This document shows positions 47,931-60,057 of a DNA stretch of 64,000 nucleotides, one piece after another. The notes under the pieces are model-generated. The model made no database searches, was not told where the DNA came from, and saw only the letters and a list, made by a program, of their open reading frames with translations. Position 1 is the stretch's first letter. Each line of letters opens with the position of its first letter. Source of the DNA: Pachypanchax playfairii (taxonomy: Eukaryota; Chordata; Actinopteri; Cyprinodontiformes; Aplocheilidae); contig SSNP01000015.1 in assembly GCA_006937955.1 (NCBI GenBank), forward strand, positions 337,968 to 401,967. The letters run 5' to 3'. The translations under genes were made by a program, and so were the position numbers.

Positions 47931-50607
47931 AGAATAAACATTACATGAATTGATCTTAAAGTGCAATGAGACACGTTGACATTAAAACGGTTGAGGTAAA
48001 AGTTACAGATGCCTGAGATGGTTTAAATAAATATCAACCAAGTAGGTTGACAATGTCTGCACAAAGTCTGTGGTCATCAGACACAGCGACTGACTTAGAT
48101 GCTCATTTATCAAGCAGCCATGATACGAGCTTTTTACCACATTAATTAGATGAAGCCATGGCGACAGGACATAGCACCACCTTCTCTGATAATGAAACCA
48201 GCAGAGGACGTCACCCTGTGTTCATCTTGTTAAATTGAACATATTTTAGATTTTTTTTTTGGAACAATAAGTTGGGAAGAATAAAACATTAAATGTAGTA
48301 AACATTCAACACTTTGTTGCATACTTAATGTGCTTCAGGGCTGCATCCCGTGACAGAAGAGATATCCTCAAACAGATCTATTCCAGTAGTGAATTAAACC
48401 CAGAAAATGATAATTTTGTTTTTGCCAGAACACAGTATGGTTTCTCTTCAGCTCATACAAGCAGCACCCACCTCACAACATCTGGCACTAGACTGTCTAT
48501 CCCTGGCACGTGTGAATTTGTGCACTGCGACAGATGTGTTTGCACAGCCTAACCTAATCATCAGGCCAACAGATGAGAAATATTTGAAGATTCTGAATAT
48601 TTACATGCGTTTTGTGGGCTGTGTTGATGAGAGAAGAAGAAGATGGGAAGTGTAAGACAGATCGAAGGGACTCCACAAGATCTAAAGAGCTGATAAAGAG
48701 AAGGATATCCGATGGAGACAGAATGAGCACAGTTTCTCACAGTTTTTCTCACGGAGCAACTTTTGCTATGAAAGAGCTTAAACTCAGTGACACAACACTG
48801 TAGCAACAAGGTAATTATGACTTTGTGATCAATCTTGAGGGGTTCAGATTTATCAGATATGTTTATTCACTCAACACAAAGTTCAGTGTTTACTGACATT
48901 TTTCATGATATGTCACCAAATCCAGCCAAAGAAAATGACTTTTAAAACACGTTTTATACAAGTTATTGCCTAAACATATTTTATGCTGGCACATTTAGTG
49001 TGTGTGTGCGCATGCATGTGTGTGTGTACATGATCAAGTTTTGGAGAATCATTAATCAAATAGAGTATTATTGTTTTCAGCATCTCGCCCAAGTCTTCAC
49101 ATTACCATTTTAATGACATTACCCCCCTATTAATCTGCTTACCACACAGCCACTGGTGCAACTTATAAAACTATCAAAGAAGTAGTCTGATTAAAAATGG
49201 GAGGGAGAGAAGAAGAAAAAAATACAAGGCCATAAAAAGAGAGGGAACAGTAATTAAAAAGCCCCTCTAATGAAAGAAAACTCATAAAGTGGAAATAACA
49301 GTAAAAGAATGGAAAAAGTGCATATGCTGCAGTCCTGAATTAGACGTGTGACAAATAAATGGATGTTCTTTACAATGTTAAAACTCGGGGTGTGTGGGGA
49401 AAACCCAGTCATACTCAGCGCCGCCAGCCATCCCCACTTTAATTGTAGGACGGCGCGCTCCCCAGAGCCTAATCAGATAACTGAATTAAAGCTGCCATCA
49501 ACATTGTGCAGTCGAGATTCGACTGTTCCGAAAACGAGTTTAATGTCTGAAACCGTTTGAGGTCGCCGTGACGATGACGCATCGGATTCAGGGAGATATT
49601 TTCTTACGTTCTTTCCGGATGAATCAGTGGAGTTCATTTCTACTGAAAGATTTACAAAAATGTTTAGAGGCAATAAATAAGTGAAGACTTTGTTATGGAA
49701 AAGAAACACTTCCTGTTTTCATTTTGATGTTTTAAACAAAGGGATTTTAATCTTCTAACTTGGGAATTTGATTCGTTTGCCCTTAAATTAAAGCTTTGTC
49801 TGCCTGTTTGTGAGATGCTCTCAGATCTGGACGGCCGGATTAAAATTTAAATCTTCTATTGATTTTTTTTTCTTTTTGCCTGCAGAAATTGTGAATCTAC
49901 TCTTGATAGTGTTTTTAACACCTTTTTTTTATAAACCTCCAACATTATGGAACCTGTTCAAGCCAAAAATGTTTACTTATACTAAGTTTACTCATGCTCA
50001 TTGCAGACTTTTATCCACTATTCCAATGTATTATTAAATTTATGTTCACAGCCACAAATTTTTAATCTAATTAACTATTATCCCAGGGATACAGACTCAT
50101 TAAGCACTGTTACACATCCTTTATTAAATTACTTATATCAAGATAGTATTAAATTCCACATAACACTCGTATTTCTCTGTTTTATATGAAGTTTTTGAAG
50201 TAATTTAAAACTATAAGAATAAAAATAAGGATTGACCAGGACTATATACTCTAAAAACATTGGTTATTTCTGTCCAGTATTCGATTACAGGTCATGTTGT
50301 TCATAGAAAGAATGTCTGATGTTTAACTCGTGGCTCTGCTGCGTGAAAATGGGTTTGACTCGTGTATGGCTCCACAGATGAATTCTTTCCATGGATCAAC
50401 GTACAACCCACTGACTCAGAACATCCACGTTTGGTCCTAGTGAAGTCTTTTATTACGTCCTCCTCTGGGTCTGATTTAGGGAAATATGTTAAAGAAGCAG
50501 TGTTGCTACAAACAACAGGAGGATCAATGTCAGATGTAAATGAGATGTAAACAAAGAGCCGGGTCCTATCTTTTCACCACTTCTGGTTTCAAATTGAGGC
50601 TTGCCTC
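47931..50607. other. Gene-free intronic stretch
   Basis: (GT)n near 48998-49028. Overlapping frames around 48328-48809 on both strands carry no domain. A segment at about 49390-49560 with balanced composition and several CpGs could be regulatory, with no specific evidence. Confidence 0.4.
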
Positions 50608-51171
50608 CCTCCTTTCCACCGGACGAGTAAACAGCGCTTAATGTCAGTGAAGCGTAATATGCAGATGATAGCCGCCATTAAAGTCAACGCGAATCGGACA
50701 TGTCTCGGACGCGTAGTGTCGCAGCCCTCTCCTAAATTTACGCAGCAGTTCTATTTTTTTACACTTCTAAAACGTGTCAAGCTCGGCAATTAAGTTTGGA
50801 CCACTCATGAAATCAGGCATATGTGAAAAGTAAAATCCCCAGAAGTTTCAAAATAAAAGGACATGTGCAGACTTCCGTTTGCTTGATCACAAAAAAATAT
50901 ATGACATGTGACGGGTTTGAAGTCCGTAGGTGGTGTGAAGATAAACCACATACCTTCTGGATACATGTTGTTGTCTTTCTCCCTGCTTAGTGTTGTGTGT
51001 ACTGAGAAAATCCCGCGTGATTTTACAATTCTCCTGTGATTTTGTGATCTCCCGGGACCAGCTGGATGGAACGCTTTCTGCATCTAAAACGCTCCCGGTG
51101 GGAAGGGACACGCGGCTGATTTCGCGAGATAAAAAAACGCTGCGCCGCTTACGCGTCCAGTGGAAAGGAGG
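50608..51171. mobile_element. CpG-rich inverted-repeat element H
   Basis: CCTCCTTTCCACCGGACG at 50608-50625 is inverted at 51154-51171 (17 of 18 matching), and the similarity continues inward for about 15 more bases (AGTAAACAGCGC versus CGTAAGCGGCGC). The interior is unusually rich in CpG for this window. The outer boundaries may extend beyond the coordinates given, and no target duplication was identified. Probably a non-autonomous DNA transposon. Confidence 0.6.
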
Positions 51172-53039
51172 TGTAAGTGTCAACTACACGTGAAACAAAG
51201 TTATAATGCGTTGAGTTGAGACCTGAACGCATTAAACACATTTACATGCCGACAATATTTCATGAAATCAGACTTTTGATCCCAAACAATTCTTTAGAAG
51301 GGAGTGTTTAAAATAATCAACCTGGGTGATCAGATCAGCCTCAGCATTGATGGTCTGCTGCTGTCCAGTCAGGCCACATTGGTTTTATATAGACACTGAT
51401 ATTAATACATGTGTCACATTGGCTGATAATGGTTCCATGTTTAAATACTAACCTTCCTGAGACTACTGACATTTTGTACATGCTCAAAATTATTGTGAAC
51501 CAATCCCTCTCTAACAAGCTTCATTAGAAGCTTACTGTGTTCTTAATAAACACCAGAGTACCTCGTTAAGTCCCTGCAAAGACCATCTGTGTTCTGTCTA
51601 ATTTTTATGTCCTATCTAGGCAATGATTCAGCGTGAGGGGGTCTAAGCAGTTTACCAGAGAGGGGGCCCAAAGTTTCTGTAAATTCCTGACACTCACTTC
51701 GACTCTACATGTCTCAGTCTCTTTTATTACTTTGTCCATTGTCTTTTTATGAGTGTAAGCAAGTTTCAGTTTTAATATATGGATATATGGCCGGACTAAA
51801 AGAGGATTGCTGACAGTTTTATCCCTGCAGCCCCAAATTTGCTGTCCAAGAAAGTCTTGTTGGCTGTGTGTGTGCAGAAAAGACCCATTCACGCAATCCT
51901 AAAGTAGAATCCAAAACATCCATCCTTGTCAGCTATTGTTCTGTTCAAGTAAACAGATAGTGTGCTTGCTTTATCATGAAACCAAACCGTTCTGCCTACC
52001 AAGCTGTGCTTTCATGCATCGTTGTTTGTTGCACGCTGCTGTATCCGACTGTGCTGTAAATGTGTTTACAGCGTGGTTGTGTGTGTCAGTGTGTCACTTT
52101 AGGAAAAAAAATAAAGCTTTGACATATGGCGACATCTTTATATAGATGGTGGTGAAAGGAAGGGAATCGTTACACAGTTCTTCGTGAGTCTATTGTGAAA
52201 TTAACTCAAAGAGGACTGAGCCTCATTGTTGTCAGTAATCCAACAATTTCCATTTCAAAAGCAGAGCAAAGTGGCTGTGATGGACACAAAAGCTGCCCAT
52301 TACGATTGTCAAATGGCAACTCCAAGATCACAAGACCATGTTTGCCATAAGATACTGAGTTTTAGCTCACCTTACCTAAACTGAGTAGTGCTGTTAAAGT
52401 AAAGTGAAGTTCCGGTTCTTCTGGTTATTTTTTCTTTGTGTCCTGCCATGGGGTATGTGGGATTGTTCCCCTGGCAACCTGACTGGGGTCAGCACGTCCT
52501 CTTGTTGTATTGGCTGACTGTGCTGCCTTATGCAAATAAAGCAGAGTCTTCAATCATTAGCATTAGCAAGTATTTGCATAACATCCACTTTTGCCTGTAG
52601 AAAAGTAGGGCACAAGAAGAGCAGGCAGAAAAAGAGCTTTCAAAAACATTAGCAAATTAAAACTTGGAGTTAAAAAAAACAACAACAACAAAACACAAAT
52701 AAGTTTCTGTCAGTCAAGTAAGGCAGTAAAAGCTCTTTGTTAACAAGGTTGATGTATGCTAATGATGCCATGGTTGACAGGATGCAAAGAAAAGAAGATA
52801 TTTCATGTGTTCAGTGTGAAGTACATAGGCTGATTGTCATTACTTCCTTTTGTCTACTGTTTGTGCATGCATGTGTGTTGATGACAAGATGCTTCTCTGA
52901 TCAGCTTCCCTCAAACCCTTTTCCAAAGATCAAAGAACCTATAGTCACAGTGTGGTTTGAGTGCCAAACTTCTCTCTATGCATATTGATTTATTTTTTTT
53001 CAGTGAATTGTTTAAGTTTCCTCGGCTAAAGTTGCACTA
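51172..53039. other. Gene-free intronic stretch
   Basis: Perfect octamer ATGCAAAT at 52530-52537. The 95-codon minus-strand frame 51605-51892 has no recognisable domain. Nothing else seen. Confidence 0.4.
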
Positions 53040-53800
53040 ACACAACTTGTGCAGACACTCACAAATTAGTTGGTTTGCTTCCACAGTAAACACACACAGC
53101 TATCTCTGGCCAATCGTTCATTTTGTCTCATCAGTCCAAAGGATTTTCTCCCAGAAACTTTGTGTCTTGTCAACATGCATTTGGGTGAATTCCAGTCTGT
53201 CTTTTTTGTGTGTTTCTATCAGTAGTGCAGTCCTCCTGACTTCTTCCATGAAGCCCATTATGGTTCAAAATGTGACTGATGGTTTGATCAGAGTGACTCA
53301 TCTTGACCCTGGAGTTCATATTGAATGATTTTTAGATGGTTGTCTTGGTTCTGTTTTTACCATCTATCTGTCGGATCCACTTGAGGTTGCATTTCCTCTT
53401 GTGCCTACGTTTCAGGAGGTTGGCTACAGTCCCACAATCCTTATAAACATTGGTAACAGTGGTCATAAAAAGATGAAGCTGCTTGGAGATTGGTCTAGAA
53501 GGTCTAGGTCTTGTAGTCTTTACATTTAACGTGGAGATCTGAAACCTTCTCTCAGAACTCCCCAGAAAACGTGAGCCACTGAACATGGACCATATTAAGC
53601 TAATTACAGAAGAGTCTGTGTTCCCTTTGAAGAAGCTGATTGGTTGATGAAGTATTTGAAGGCACCTGTGATGCTAATGAAAATTAAGCACTTTGTCTTA
53701 AACATGACTATTTAATGCTATAACTAATAGTTGCTTTATGTTTCCTAATAAATCTGTTCGTGTAATTTTTTCAGTCAATCGGTTCTTGTCACATTTTTGG
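53040..53800 (-). pseudogene. Decayed Tc1-like transposase relic
   Basis: On the minus strand, TGGACTGATGAGACAAAA (53138-53121) reads W-T-D-E-T-K, the motif around the first catalytic aspartate of Tc1-like transposases. Upstream (53586-53332) the frame reads PRPSRPISKQLHLFMTTVTN and GTVANLLKRRHKRK, matching the helix-turn-helix part of such proteins, then stops. Frameshifts separate the pieces and the C-terminal half, with the second D and the E, is missing. It is older than, and a different family from, the intact copy at 8835. The right flank near 53720-53800 may hold an eroded ITR. Confidence 0.65.
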
Positions 53801-54808
53801 TGAAATGGTCAACAAGTGTTTGTTTTAAAAACCTCTTTCCTTTAATGAATTTCATCCTGCATGCATGAGTCTGTTGAATTTGGATTTACTTTGTGTTTAA
53901 GGGACTTCCTATTCCAGCAAAAAGTTATGTACTTGTTGTGACAGTTATTTAATAGACCTGCATGACAGTACTGTATTAGACTCACTAATAATTAGGCCAG
54001 GATGTGATTAATCCAAATGAACCTAAAAATGTGAATCATTTAAATGATGCAGATCTGAACAAAACTTTCACTGAAATTGCTAAACTATAGGTGCCTGTGT
54101 GCAAGTACTTTTGTTTCTACTCAGTATGCACAAGGCGGAATTTGTTTTGCGTTCGACTTGACTCTGACCTGAGAAAATCAAAATGGAAATGCCCAGAAGT
54201 CAGAAAGCCAACAGAGACTAAGTTGCTGTTTCATGAATATAAAAGGGAAGACATCAATTATTGAAAGAGCATTATGCAGCTTTTGTGTTTAAATTTGAAA
54301 ACCTATAGATTTTAGTGAAGCTACAGTTTTTGCATTTAAAGAATCATATTGCTTGTACACTAGTAAATAATCAGAGTTATTGTTTAACACCACAGTGATT
54401 CATGTCATTCATATGTGGATTTTACTGTGCTCATACTTCACAAGTTAATATTTCTGCCTGTTCAACTTAGTTTTGCTTTGAAAAAAGGAAAAAAAAAGAT
54501 TAACAGTTAAAAAACACAGTATCCTGGTTTGGTTTAGGTTAAGAATTTATTTGATTAGGTTTGAAATAAAAACCCAACGCAGTTTAGGTTTGGAAAAACC
54601 CTTAGCAACATTGTAGACAGGAAGAGGTAAGTTGGTCAGGTCAAGATTTTGTCAAATAACCTGCCATTAACTTGTCACATTAAAAATAGTCTTTTATGTA
54701 GCTGAAAGTAAAAAAAAAATAGGAAAAGGAAAAACTGGTTGAATGAAGTTTTTGAAAATTAAGATGTCAAAAATTAAATCTACCATTGTATCCACTTTTT
54801 ATTCAGTT
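53801..54808. other. Gene-free intronic stretch
   Basis: AT-rich with A runs near 54487-54498 and 54711-54719. Nothing recognised. Confidence 0.5.
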
Positions 54809-56100
54809 TTAAAGGTCCTGTATCCTGCTATTTTACAGCTTTCAGTGTCTGGTGTAGGTACATATATGGTAAAATCTTACCTTTGGTGTTAAATAGTTTT
54901 CATTTGTCCTGAAATATAACTTGTATTCTCGAGTTATTCTTCGACCAGGAAGCAAAATGCTCAGTTTACCTAAAATCCCATCTCTTTCCCAGGCCCCCTC
55001 CTCGTGAGCGCTGTCCCTTAAGCTGCCTGAATAAAATGGTGAATAAATTCCTGTAACTCTCACAGCCAAATGCACATTTTCACCAAAACATTTTTAGAAA
55101 GTAAAATACTACATAACGGTGGTGCTTAGTGTCTTGCTTTGGACTCTCGCAGCTCGGGGCATCTGTGTGTTTAAAGAGGCCCTTCCATTAAAAACGGTTT
55201 TTCTGAGGTTTCTGTTGAATATTTTAGCTCCACAGGTCTTCTTACCTTCATAGTGGGTGTGAAAACAGGTCAACAACTTCTCTTTCAGTTTTAATCTCTC
55301 AAACTACGCAGGTGGTGATAACACCTGAGTTCTCCCGAGTCTGAACGGCCTGCATCTGTTTCGTCACAACTCCTTTGTTCGTTAATATTCGGCAGCTCCC
55401 GCAGTTGAAACCACTCCTAGCATGCTGCTGGCTAAAAGCTTTAGCATAAGACATAGCAAACTGGAAGAGAGAATGCCTGACGTTGCCATGCGCAGCGGGG
55501 CAGGAAACAGTATACCTTGCTCTCATAGGCTAGTTTGTTAGCCAATCTGAGTCCAGCAAATAATAATAAACATTTGAATAATGAATATGCATGAGCTGCT
55601 GCTTGAAGCCTGATGGAAACAGCCTGGAACCAGCCAAATTTTTATGCAGAGAGATTAAAAGGTCTGTTAATCAGTGTTTCCTGGCGTTTTTTTTAGATAT
55701 AAAATGTTTCATATTACTGGTTAATTCTTAAGAAATAGCCACAAAGTCCTGAAATTTGTATGAAATGGCCTCTTTAATCTTCAGGGGCAGCACGGACACA
55801 CCGGGCACTTCTTGGTGTAACATTGTTACATCACTATGTTACAGTCAGTTATTTTCCAGGAGAGAATGGAGCAGCTGGTCAGAGCACAGGATGCAGGAGG
55901 ATTACTGAGAAATGCATGAATTAAGCCAAAAACCACTCTGGTTTTTTTTTTTAAAAGAAGGACATAATATCACAACATAGTTAAAAACTCCAAAAAGTTT
56001 ATTGTGCATGATTTAGGACCTTTCATGTTTATAAGGAAATAACATTACAACATGGTTAAAAGTTTGAAAAAGTTGATCTTGTATGATATAAGGCCTTTAA
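54809..56100. mobile_element. TTAA element F, split by family D copy 3
   Basis: Left end TTAAAGGTCCTGTATCCTGC; right end read inward TTAAAGGCCTTATATCATAC (15 of 20 matching). The family D copy at 55171-55777 is inserted inside. Near the right end a diverged direct duplication of about 70 bp (about 55962-56030 and 56031-56100) repeats AACATAGTTAAAA/AACATGGTTAAAA and GATTTAGGACCTTT/GATATAAGGCCTTT, so the terminal region is present twice. Non-autonomous. Confidence 0.6.
55171..55777 (-). mobile_element. TTAA family D, copy 3 (nested)
   Basis: 607 bp with intact TTAA at 55171-55174 and 55774-55777. Ends are TTAAAGAGGCCCTTCCATT and, on the other strand, TTAAAGAGGCCATTTCATAC. ATGAAG|GTAAG is preserved on the minus strand near 55245-55251. 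This is the best preserved copy at its termini. It lies inside element F. Confidence 0.85.
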
Positions 56101-59100
56101 ATTTATTTATTAGCTTTTGCGCGTGCTTGTCTCTCAGCCGACTCTAAGGAAGCTTGTCAAGCCAACATAAATGTGTAATGCCTAAAGCTCCCTGGAGTTC
56201 AGTTTTGGCTTGCAGACGGTAGTTTTTCACAGTGATTGGATATTGACAGAGGCATCATGCTTTGAGCTATAAGTAGACCGTACACACTAACACACACACA
56301 CACTTAAACACACACAATAGACGATGGTTGTAAAAATATTTAAGGCTCATCAGTGTCAGAATAATGAAGATTAGACAAAGTTAAATGTATTCACTCAATG
56401 GGTAAACCTCCCCCAGTCAGTGAAGATGCAAAGATTTATTTTTCTTTGCTTAACTTATCCGTTATTTCCAACCATCCATTCATCATTTTGGAGGCTTTTG
56501 GAACAGGTGGTTGTCCATACGCAACAGTTTTCACATTAAAGCTAGTTTCGTTGCCTGCTGCTAAAAGTTGTTTCCCTGAAGGTGCCACAAGGAAAATCAG
56601 CAAGCAGCTGGTGCTTCTTCTGCTTCTTCTCATCTGTGCATTCTCATCTCTTTCCTTCTCTCTGTATCTCTGTTTTATTTAAACACTGAGTTCCTGTCTT
56701 TCATGACAGCTTATACAAAATCCTCTTCTGCAAACAGACTTATGGGTACAAAAACTGACTTATATACCATAACTTTAACTTTTAACAGCAACAGGCAGCA
56801 TTTAATACGCATTTGCTGTCTGTAATATGTCTGGTGGGTGCTAATGTCATAATAATTATCATTGTTCTGTATTGAAACTTGACATCAGGGCAAATATATA
56901 TTGAGCTGTAAATAAATCAGGTTCTTGATGAGGTTGTGTAATTTGTCCCGAGAAGGTTTAATTAATTTTGCTTCCATGCGATGCCATCCTCCGAATGCTT
57001 GTAGACCAGCAGCCCAGACTCACTGTAGATTAACTATGTACCACGTGTTGCTTTTACCTCTTATGAGCAATTAAACTGTATACACATACATTTAACATAT
57101 ATTTCACATAAGCGTTTGGACATAACATAAACAAAATGAAGTGTAACTTTTGGAAATACTATGTTGTACACATGAGGATGCCATTTTGGAATGGGGTCAC
57201 TAGAGGTGAAAATTTATGTGAATTGGGATTTTCAGCTCTGTGTAAAGACATTAACCCCAACAAATAGCGTAAAATACACGACTGAGAGAACACATGCATA
57301 CAGCCTCCTAATTAGGCTAACATGCATGAGGAAGGTATGCCAACCACAATTGTTAGCAGAAAAAGCACTTCTTTAAAGTGTAAAACAAGCTACAACATTA
57401 GCTGCTCCTTTAGGCCCTGCTGGTCTGCTACGCTAGGCTTGATATGCTAGCCAGAACAAGCAAACTGACTCAACTTCTCCCTATTACATTCAGACTGTAA
57501 TATGAGAAACTGATTTAAAACGCTGCAAATAAACATGAGCTTGCGGCCAGCTTTGATTTGAGGGATATTTATGTCCTGATAGTCACAGATTTAAAAACTG
57601 AACAGAGGCAAAATATAGTTTTCCTAAACTGTAATGGATTTCATCTGTTTGGAATGATCTAAAATAAAATGTATTAATGTTAAAGGATAGTACATATGAC
57701 TGATGTAAGTTTTTGTTCCATTTTTGAAAGTAAATACAACTTTTTTGATAAGGAAAAGGTTTTTCTCTTCTTCATTTGATCAGTTCCAAGCTTAGTGATT
57801 CAACGTTACCTTCCAGTTTGATGACAAGTAATTCTTGTAAATACAATACAAATAATGATTTGTATTGTGTGTGTTTGTGAGTACTGTACGTGGGTGTATG
57901 TGTAACAGAGAAAATCCTTTAATTCAATATGGCATGCCACATATTGTGATGGTGACTGTCCCCGCCCACAGCTTTGATTTGCTGAGTGAAAAGATAATTA
58001 TTTCACCTTTCACTTGAAATTCATTATCAGGAGGAGAGAGAGACAGGTAAATGACAGGTAATTGCTTTTCAGAGTCAACACCATTCTTCCCCAATATAAC
58101 AGAGCAAGTGAGGAGATGTGAGGAATAGGAAAAAAAAGAGAGAGAGCAGGTGAGAACAGCGAGGCAGAGACAGAGTGGGATGAATGAGAAGGAAGGGCTA
58201 ATTTCCATAATGAAAAGGTAATAATTTGTGGTGTTAGTGTTAGTTTCAGATGAGTGTCTATGGCATGTCGGTTCTTTGCTCGAGGTCATTGTGCGGTGCC
58301 AGCCATGCATACTAATTTGTTAACAAAAACCCGCATGGCCTGCCCCTTTTGGAGAATGTCAGTTTCACCTTTCTCCCTTTCCTCTCTTCCATCCAATTCC
58401 ATCAACACCCACTCCCTTCTCACTCTGCACCCGGCTTGCTCTCTTACTTTTTTCTTTTCTGCACCTCTCTTAACCGTTTTCATGATTTTCATGGTAATAA
58501 CAAATACAGCAGTGATTTATGGGTGCCTTTGGAATCTCACAAAGGCTATGGAATATTATTTTATGGCTCCTCTGACTTGTTTCATTCTTATATTGTAACA
58601 GAAGGTGTTTCTTCTTCTTTGCACTTAATGCATAGACACCCAGAAACACACAATCCCCTCGACCGAGCAACATGAATGATTTAGGAGAGTGCACATTGAC
58701 TATCTGCCACCTGCCTTGGGCTCTGCTCAGGCCCACCTAGCTGCTGGCCCTGCATGTTAATGCCCAGTGGGTAGGGACTCGCATGTTAACATGGAGTGGG
58801 ACACAAAGCTGGTTGACAGATTGACAGAGTAGACACTGTACACCTCCACTACTGGTTAAAAGAATACGTTAGGACATCAAGGGAGCTCTGCCTTCAATTT
58901 GTTTTCTCGTGTGAGATTTACTTCCTCTGAATCACTAAAATGTAAAGATGTTCAAGCCAAAATTGTTTCTTAATGGTATGGAAATGTCAAGTAAAAGCAT
59001 AACATATCTATTTTAGTCAAAGTGAGAAACGTTTTGTCCTTTTTTTCACAACAAAAAAACATTTTCAAAAATGCTTTCAGGAAAGGACTGGTGATGATTA

Positions 59101-59490
59101 CTGCTGTTGCTATGTGACTAATGGAGACACGGTTGAAGTGCACTTCCCTTTTGCTAGCTAAAAGTTTGCCTTTTTTTCCCAGCCCAGTGAACCCTCATCA
59201 CATGCTAAAGCCTCATTGCTGCTAGAAATGAATGGCAGCACTGCTCCGTTTTTGCTGTAAACTGCAAGGAGAAGTTCTTTGTGTTCGGTCATACATAGGA
59301 AAAAGGAATCAGAGAACAAAAAAAAAACATACAGAGGGTTGAAGGATAAACCAATGTTGTACATTTAACAGTTTAAAAAATTATTATTAGTAGTAGTAAT
59401 AGTTGTAAAGGGTTCAGACTAGTATTAATTTGTACAACATCTAAGATAAAGTATCTGTGCTCAAGTTGCACAAGTGCATATGTTTGTTCC
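56101..59490. other. Gene-free intronic stretch
   Basis: (CA)n at about 56284-56318. A small GA-rich purine tract lies near 58136-58150. Frames around 57924-58736 overlap on both strands and carry no domain. Confidence 0.45.
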
Positions 59491-60057
59491 TTGAAGAGGG
59501 CATTCCATTAAAAACGTTTTTTCTGAGGTTTCTGTTGAATATTTTAGCTCGACAGGTGTTCTTACCTTTGTACTGGGTGTGAAAATGGCACAATAACTTT
59601 TTCAGTTTTTATCTCTCAAACTACGCTGGTGGCAATAAAACCCTTGTTTGAACAGCTTATATCTGTTTCGGCACAGCCCCTTTGCTTGATAGTATTCATC
59701 AGCTCCCGTAGTTAAAACCACACCTAGCATGCTGCTGGCTAAAAGCTGTAGCATAAGATATATCAAACCGGAAGAGAGAACGTTTGCTTTTGCCATGCGC
59801 AGCAGGGCAGGAAACAGTATGCCTTGCTGTCATAGGCTAGTTTGTTAGCCAATCTGAGTCCAGCAAATTCGCATAAGGAATATTAATGAGTTGCTGCCCG
59901 AAGCCTGACAAAGCCAGCCGAATTTTCACACAGAGAGATTAAAAGGTCTGTTAATCAGTGTTTCCTAACGTTTTTTAAACATACAATGTTTCATATTACA
60001 GGTTAATACTTCAGAAATAACCAAAGTCGTGAAATTTGTGTGAAATGGCCTCTTTAT
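59491..60057 (-). mobile_element. TTAA family D, copy 4 (degraded)
   Basis: 567 bp, colinear with copies 2 and 3. The flanking TTAA has decayed to TTGA (59491-59494) and TTAT (60054-60057), and the first-exon ATG is lost (the TACAAAG|GTAAG equivalent on the minus strand), although the splice donor remains. Shorter and more diverged than copies 1-3. Confidence 0.8.
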
